Shown piece by piece: positions 33,801 to 36,560 of a DNA stretch of 36,560 bases (positions are counted from its first letter, which is position 1; every line of letters starts with the position of its first letter). Source of the DNA: Pseudoxanthomonas sp. (GTDB lineage Bacteria > Pseudomonadota > Gammaproteobacteria > Xanthomonadales > Xanthomonadaceae); the NCBI RefSeq assembly GCF_024710765.1, contig NZ_JANJUE010000151.1, positions 1 through 36,560 on the forward strand, given 5' to 3'. The notes below the pieces were generated by a model, which saw only the letters and a program-made list of their open reading frames with translations, did not search any database and was not told where the DNA came from. Both the position numbers and the translations under genes were made by a program.

Positions 33801-34019
33801 ATGGACAACGACCCGCTGGAACAGATCCGACGCCTCTCCGCGCGCATCCAGACGCTGGCCGATCGTTGCCAGCAACTGGCCGACGAGAACCGCAGCCTGC
33901 GCCACCAGCAGGAACAGCTGGTCGGCGAACGTTCGCAATTGCTGGCCAAGAACGAGCAGGCCCGCTCGCGCGTGGAAGCGATGATCAGCCGCCTGAAGTC
34001 CCTGGAGCAGCACACGTGA
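33801..34019 (+). CDS. Small coiled-coil protein (TIGR02449/ZapB-like)
   Basis: A 72-aa protein that is almost entirely heptad coiled coil (IRRLSARIQTLADRCQQLADENRSLRHQQEQLVGERSQLLAKNEQARSRVEAMISRLKSLEQ). It matches the small family usually encoded directly upstream of zapA and resembles ZapB in size and composition. A role at the division ring with ZapA is inferred from this context. ATG 33801 is preferred over GTG 33792, which overlaps the predicted -10 element. The stop overlaps the zapA start (GTGA), so the two are coupled. Confidence 0.88.
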   Translation: MDNDPLEQIRRLSARIQTLADRCQQLADENRSLRHQQEQLVGERSQLLAKNEQARSRVEAMISRLKSLEQHT

Positions 34020-34315
34020 GCGCCAACGAGCCGGTCAGCGTCCACATCCTCGATCGCGAGTACACCGTCGGCGTGGAGCCGGAGGAGCGCAGCAGCCTGA
34101 TGGCGGCGGCCAAGCTGCTGGACAGCAAGATGCGCGAAGTGCGCGGCAGCAACCGGATGGCCGCGGTGGATCGGGTGGCGGTGCTGGCCGCGCTGAACCT
34201 GGCACACGAATTGCAGCAGTTGCGCGACGAGCGCGGTTCGCGCGATCGCGAACTGTCGCGCGCGCTCGACGATCTGCACCGCAGGCTGGACGAAGTGCTC
34301 GACGCACCGCGTTAG
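34016..34315 (+). CDS. zapA: Cell division protein ZapA
   Basis: ZapA (99 aa) bundles FtsZ filaments at the division site. The N-terminal globular part (VSVHILDREYTVGVEPEERSSLMAAAKLLDSKMREVR) is the family signature, and the C-terminal half is a coiled coil (RVAVLAALNLAHELQQLRDERGSRDRELSRALDDLHRRLDEVL) for tetramer formation. It starts with GTG in a GTGA overlap with the preceding gene. It lies directly upstream of the 6S RNA gene, the conserved zapA-ssrS-fau arrangement. Confidence 0.95.
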   Translation: MSANEPVSVHILDREYTVGVEPEERSSLMAAAKLLDSKMREVRGSNRMAAVDRVAVLAALNLAHELQQLRDERGSRDRELSRALDDLHRRLDEVLDAPR

Positions 34316-34332
34316 TGCATTGATCGCGCACG

Positions 34333-34347
34333 GTCGCGAACCGCGAC
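34333..34347 (+). terminator. Weak hairpin after zapA
   Basis: A 6-bp stem GTCGCG / CGCGAC with loop AAC lies 17 nt after the zapA stop, followed by TGAATTTG. It is short and lacks a true U tract. Without an efficient stop here, zapA transcripts could run into ssrS. Confidence 0.3.
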
Positions 34348-34391
34348 TGAATTTGACCGACGAACGGACTAGGCAATTTCGGACGGGCCGC

Positions 34392-34397
34392 TATACT
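34392..34397 (+). promoter_or_regulatory. -10 element of the 6S RNA gene
   Basis: TATACT lies 7-8 bp before the predicted 6S RNA 5' end (about 34404). The sequence at the -35 position (CTAGGC) is weak. TTGACC at 34353-34358 is too far away to serve this -10. Confidence 0.6.
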
Positions 34398-34403
34398 GGC
34401 GCT

Positions 34404-34591
34404 GCGTCCTCTGCTGTGAACGACAGCGCGCGCAAACATTCGCCTTGTCCCTTAATGACGACCACGGGATGGCAACGGTAGCCGGGAGTGCAGGTCCGCC
34501 TTCGCAGCGGGAAGCCCGATGGATATCCAGCCTTCCCACTTGAACCCCGGGTTCAAGGTCGTTTCGCGAGCATCGCCATGGCGGAGGACGT
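34404..34591 (+). ncRNA. ssrS: 6S RNA
   Basis: About 188 nt, located between zapA and fau as in most gammaproteobacteria. The ends pair as expected for 6S RNA: CGTCCTC (34405-34411) with GAGGACG (34584-34590), forming the closing stem. The interior shows the long rod layout with the internal segment CGGGATGGCAACGGTAGCCGGGAGTG-like, a terminal region around the TTCG at 34501-34504, and an internal bubble. 6S RNA mimics an open promoter and sequesters sigma-70 RNA polymerase in stationary phase. The 3' strand contains a perfect hairpin, CTTGAACCC-C-GGGTTCAAG (34539-34557). Exact ends are inferred from pairing and the -10 position; a U-rich TATTTTT follows the closing stem. Confidence 0.9.
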
Positions 34592-34600
34592 ATTTTTCCC

Positions 34601-34727
34601 GCGCAGCAGCGCCGTCAGTCGCGACCCGGCCGGTCTTGCCATCCACCTTCTGCCGGATTGCTTCACGACGAAGCCGTCGTTACCCGGACCGTACTCCCGC
34701 GGCCGCGACTGACGGCGCTGCTGCCTT
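34601..34727. repeat. REP doublet (REPIN), diverged copy 3, in the ssrS-fau gap
   Basis: Perfect 21-bp inverted arms lie at 34603-34623 (contains GCCGTCAGTCGCG) and 34704-34724, 80 bp apart. The arm matches the REP core of copies 1 and 2 (GTCAGTCGCGACC), with a changed GCAGCGCC head. The long spacer holds a small hairpin (GCTTC-ACGAC-GAAGC). In a transcript spanning ssrS and fau this would form a large stem directly after 6S RNA. Confidence 0.7.
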
Positions 34728-34821
34728 CCGGCTCTCTCCCCGCCTTATCTTCCCCGTTGTTGCGGACCGGAACGATGTCCCGGCGGGTGCCCGCGCGCAG
34801 GCGAGCCGCGGCGGCTTGGCA

Positions 34822-34827
34822 TAAAAT
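34822..34827 (+). promoter_or_regulatory. Predicted -10 element for fau
   Basis: TAAAAT within GGCATAAAATCG would start transcription near 34834-34836. No clear -35 is present. The start coincides with an upstream ATG (34836) that opens an 8-codon frame ending on the fau start codon. Confidence 0.45.
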
Positions 34828-34858
34828 CGCCCGCCATGGATTCGCACCACCCACCCAC

Positions 34859-35457
34859 ATGAGTTCAGACCGCGACGCGCTCCGGCGCGACCTGCGCCAG
34901 CGCCGCCGCGCGATTCCCGCCGCACAACGCATCGCGGCCGCCGATGCGCTGGCCGAGCGGCTGCGCGCGCTTCCCTTCCTGCCCGCATCCGGCTACGCCG
35001 CCGGCTACTGGGCCATGGACGGCGAAATCGGCCTGCACAACTGGCAGCTGCGCCTGCCCGATGGCCTGGTCTATTGCCTGCCGGTACTGCGCGCGGACAA
35101 CACCCTGGGCTTCGCCCCCTGGCGCCCCGGTGATGCGCTCGTCACCAACCGCTTCGGCATTCCCGAGCCGGACGTCGAGCCCGCCTCCGCGCTCGGCCCG
35201 GAACAGATGGCGCTGGTCCTGATGCCGCTGGTGGGTTTCGATGGCGACGGCCATCGCCTGGGCATGGGAGGCGGCTGGTACGATCGCAGCTTCGGCTTCC
35301 GCCAGCGCTCGGCGGCTCCGCCCTGGCTGGTCGGCGTCGGTTTCGCCACCCAGCAGGTCGACGCGCTGGCCCCTGCCGCCTGGGACGTTCCGGTGGACGC
35401 CATCTGCACCGAGCGCCAGACCCTGTTCCCGTCCCGCAGCCCCCACGGAATGCCCGC

Positions 35458-35461
<4 letters not shown>
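34859..35461 (+). CDS. fau: 5-formyltetrahydrofolate cyclo-ligase
   Basis: Fau/YgfA (200 aa) converts 5-formyl-THF to 5,10-methenyl-THF with ATP in folate metabolism. Family features are the Arg-rich N-terminal helix (RDALRRDLRQRRRAIPAAQRIAAADALAERL), GYWAMDGEI, the loop LVLMPLVGFDGDGHRLGMGGGWYDRSF containing the nucleotide-binding GMGGGWYDR, and WDVPVDAICTE near the end. ATG 34859 fits the family start; it lacks a Shine-Dalgarno and overlaps the stop of an 8-codon upstream frame. The location after ssrS is the classical ssrS-ygfA linkage. Its stop overlaps the EVE gene (ATGA). Confidence 0.95.
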
Positions 35462-35924
<463 letters not shown>

Positions 35925-35928
<4 letters not shown>

Positions 35929-36560
35929 CCCTCGTGTCGCAGAACGAACACAAGCGCCTGGCCGGCGAAAAGGCCATCGATTTCGTCGAGGACGGCATGA
36001 TCGTCGGCGTCGGCACCGGTTCCACCGTCGCCTACTTCATCGATGCCCTGGCGCGGATCAAGGATCGCATCGCCGGCGCGGTTTCCAGTTCCGATCAGAG
36101 CACCGAGCGCCTGCGCCGGCATGGCATCGAGGTCATGGATCTCAATGCCTCCGGCACGCTGTCCCTGTACGTGGACGGCGCCGACGAGTGCGATCCGCAC
36201 AAGCGCCTGATCAAGGGCGGTGGCGCGGCGCTGACCCGCGAGAAGATCATCGCAGAGGCCAGCCGCAAGTTCGTCTGCATCATCGATCCGGTCAAGCAGG
36301 TGCCGGTGCTGGGCAAGTTCCCGCTGCCGGTGGAAGTCATCCCGATGGCGCGCAGCCTGGTCGCACGCGAGATCCTGGCGATGACCGGCGGCCAGCCGGT
36401 CTGGCGCGACGGCGTCACCACCGACAACGGCAACTGGATCCTGGACGTGCACAACCTGTCCATCGTCGATCCGGTCGGCCTGGAACGCGAACTCAACCAG
36501 ATCCCGGGCGTGGTCAGCGTCGGCCTGTTCGCGCGCCGCCCGGCGGACGTGGTGATCATC
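35925..36560 (+). CDS. rpiA: Ribose-5-phosphate isomerase A (partial at the right edge)
   Basis: RpiA interconverts ribose 5-phosphate and ribulose 5-phosphate in the pentose phosphate pathway. 212 codons are present, and the frame is still open at the window end; the family is about 215-220 aa, so only a few residues are missing. Motifs: [15 protein letters not shown] (phosphate binding), [24 protein letters not shown] (catalytic Asp pair), [13 protein letters not shown] and the C-terminal [21 protein letters not shown] 35925 is in a 4-nt overlap with the EVE gene. GTG 35934 ([14 protein letters not shown]) is an alternative that better matches the usual length. Confidence 0.96.

Noticed and set aside
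34539-34557. Treating the CTTGAACCC/GGGTTCAAG palindrome as a protein operator
   Set aside because: It lies inside the 6S RNA transcript, in the 3' bubble strand, where an RNA hairpin is the simpler explanation.

Overview
The window is high-GC chromosomal DNA from a gammaproteobacterium, most likely of the Lysobacteraceae/Xanthomonadaceae (Lysobacter, Luteimonas or Pseudoxanthomonas type). This rests on the gene orders pilM/ponA divergent, gmk-rpoZ-spoT-ridA, rph-rdgB-hemW and ygfB-pepP / zapA-ssrS-fau-rpiA, on housekeeping protein sequences that resemble xanthomonad homologues, and on GTAGGAGCGACGTCAGTCGC-type REP doublets. Most of the window is core genome. No prophage, insertion sequence, CRISPR array, rRNA or tRNA was seen. 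Both ends are cut inside genes: pilN on the left and rpiA on the right.

Layout. 1-3874: start of the type IV pilus operon (pilN, pilM, leftward), divergent from penicillin-binding protein 1A. 3890-5975: a small rightward group with an uncharacterised protein that looks like a degenerate nucleotidyltransferase, an AraC-type regulator and a VOC-fold protein. It ends in a strong bidirectional terminator. 6041-11013: leftward gltA, rpmE (type B), a nucleoside hydrolase and recG. 11093-17187: an accessory module with a TonB-dependent receptor, a diheme lipoprotein and a parallel beta-helix lipoprotein in one leftward operon, facing its own divergent AraC regulator. 17212-21971: leftward ridA, spoT, rpoZ, gmk and yicC. 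Promoters and terminators are visible between several of these genes. 22090-29378: rightward rph, a VOC protein, rdgB, hemW, a DUF1631 protein, a PilZ protein and pepQ. 29472-31348: leftward ygfB-pepP. 31484-36560: rightward PAS-GGDEF-EAL protein, a ZapB-like coiled coil, zapA, the 6S RNA gene ssrS, fau, an EVE-domain protein and rpiA.

The best candidate for an undescribed system is the 11093-17187 module. Its parts suggest an inducible cell-envelope pathway. The receptor would import a large or hydrophobic ligand. Two predicted outer-membrane lipoproteins, a carbohydrate-active-type beta-helix and a two-haem electron carrier, would handle it. The AraC protein with a lipid/steroid-sensor-type N-terminal domain would sense it. 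The ligand cannot be read from sequence.

Other points of interest are a 6S RNA with a perfect small hairpin in the 3' strand of its bubble region, a REP doublet lying between 6S RNA and fau, promoters placed so that spoT and the zapA operon would make leaderless mRNAs, and tandem repeats one helical turn apart just upstream of gltA. Three c-di-GMP-related genes (DUF1631 protein, PilZ protein, GGDEF-EAL protein) lie within 9 kb.
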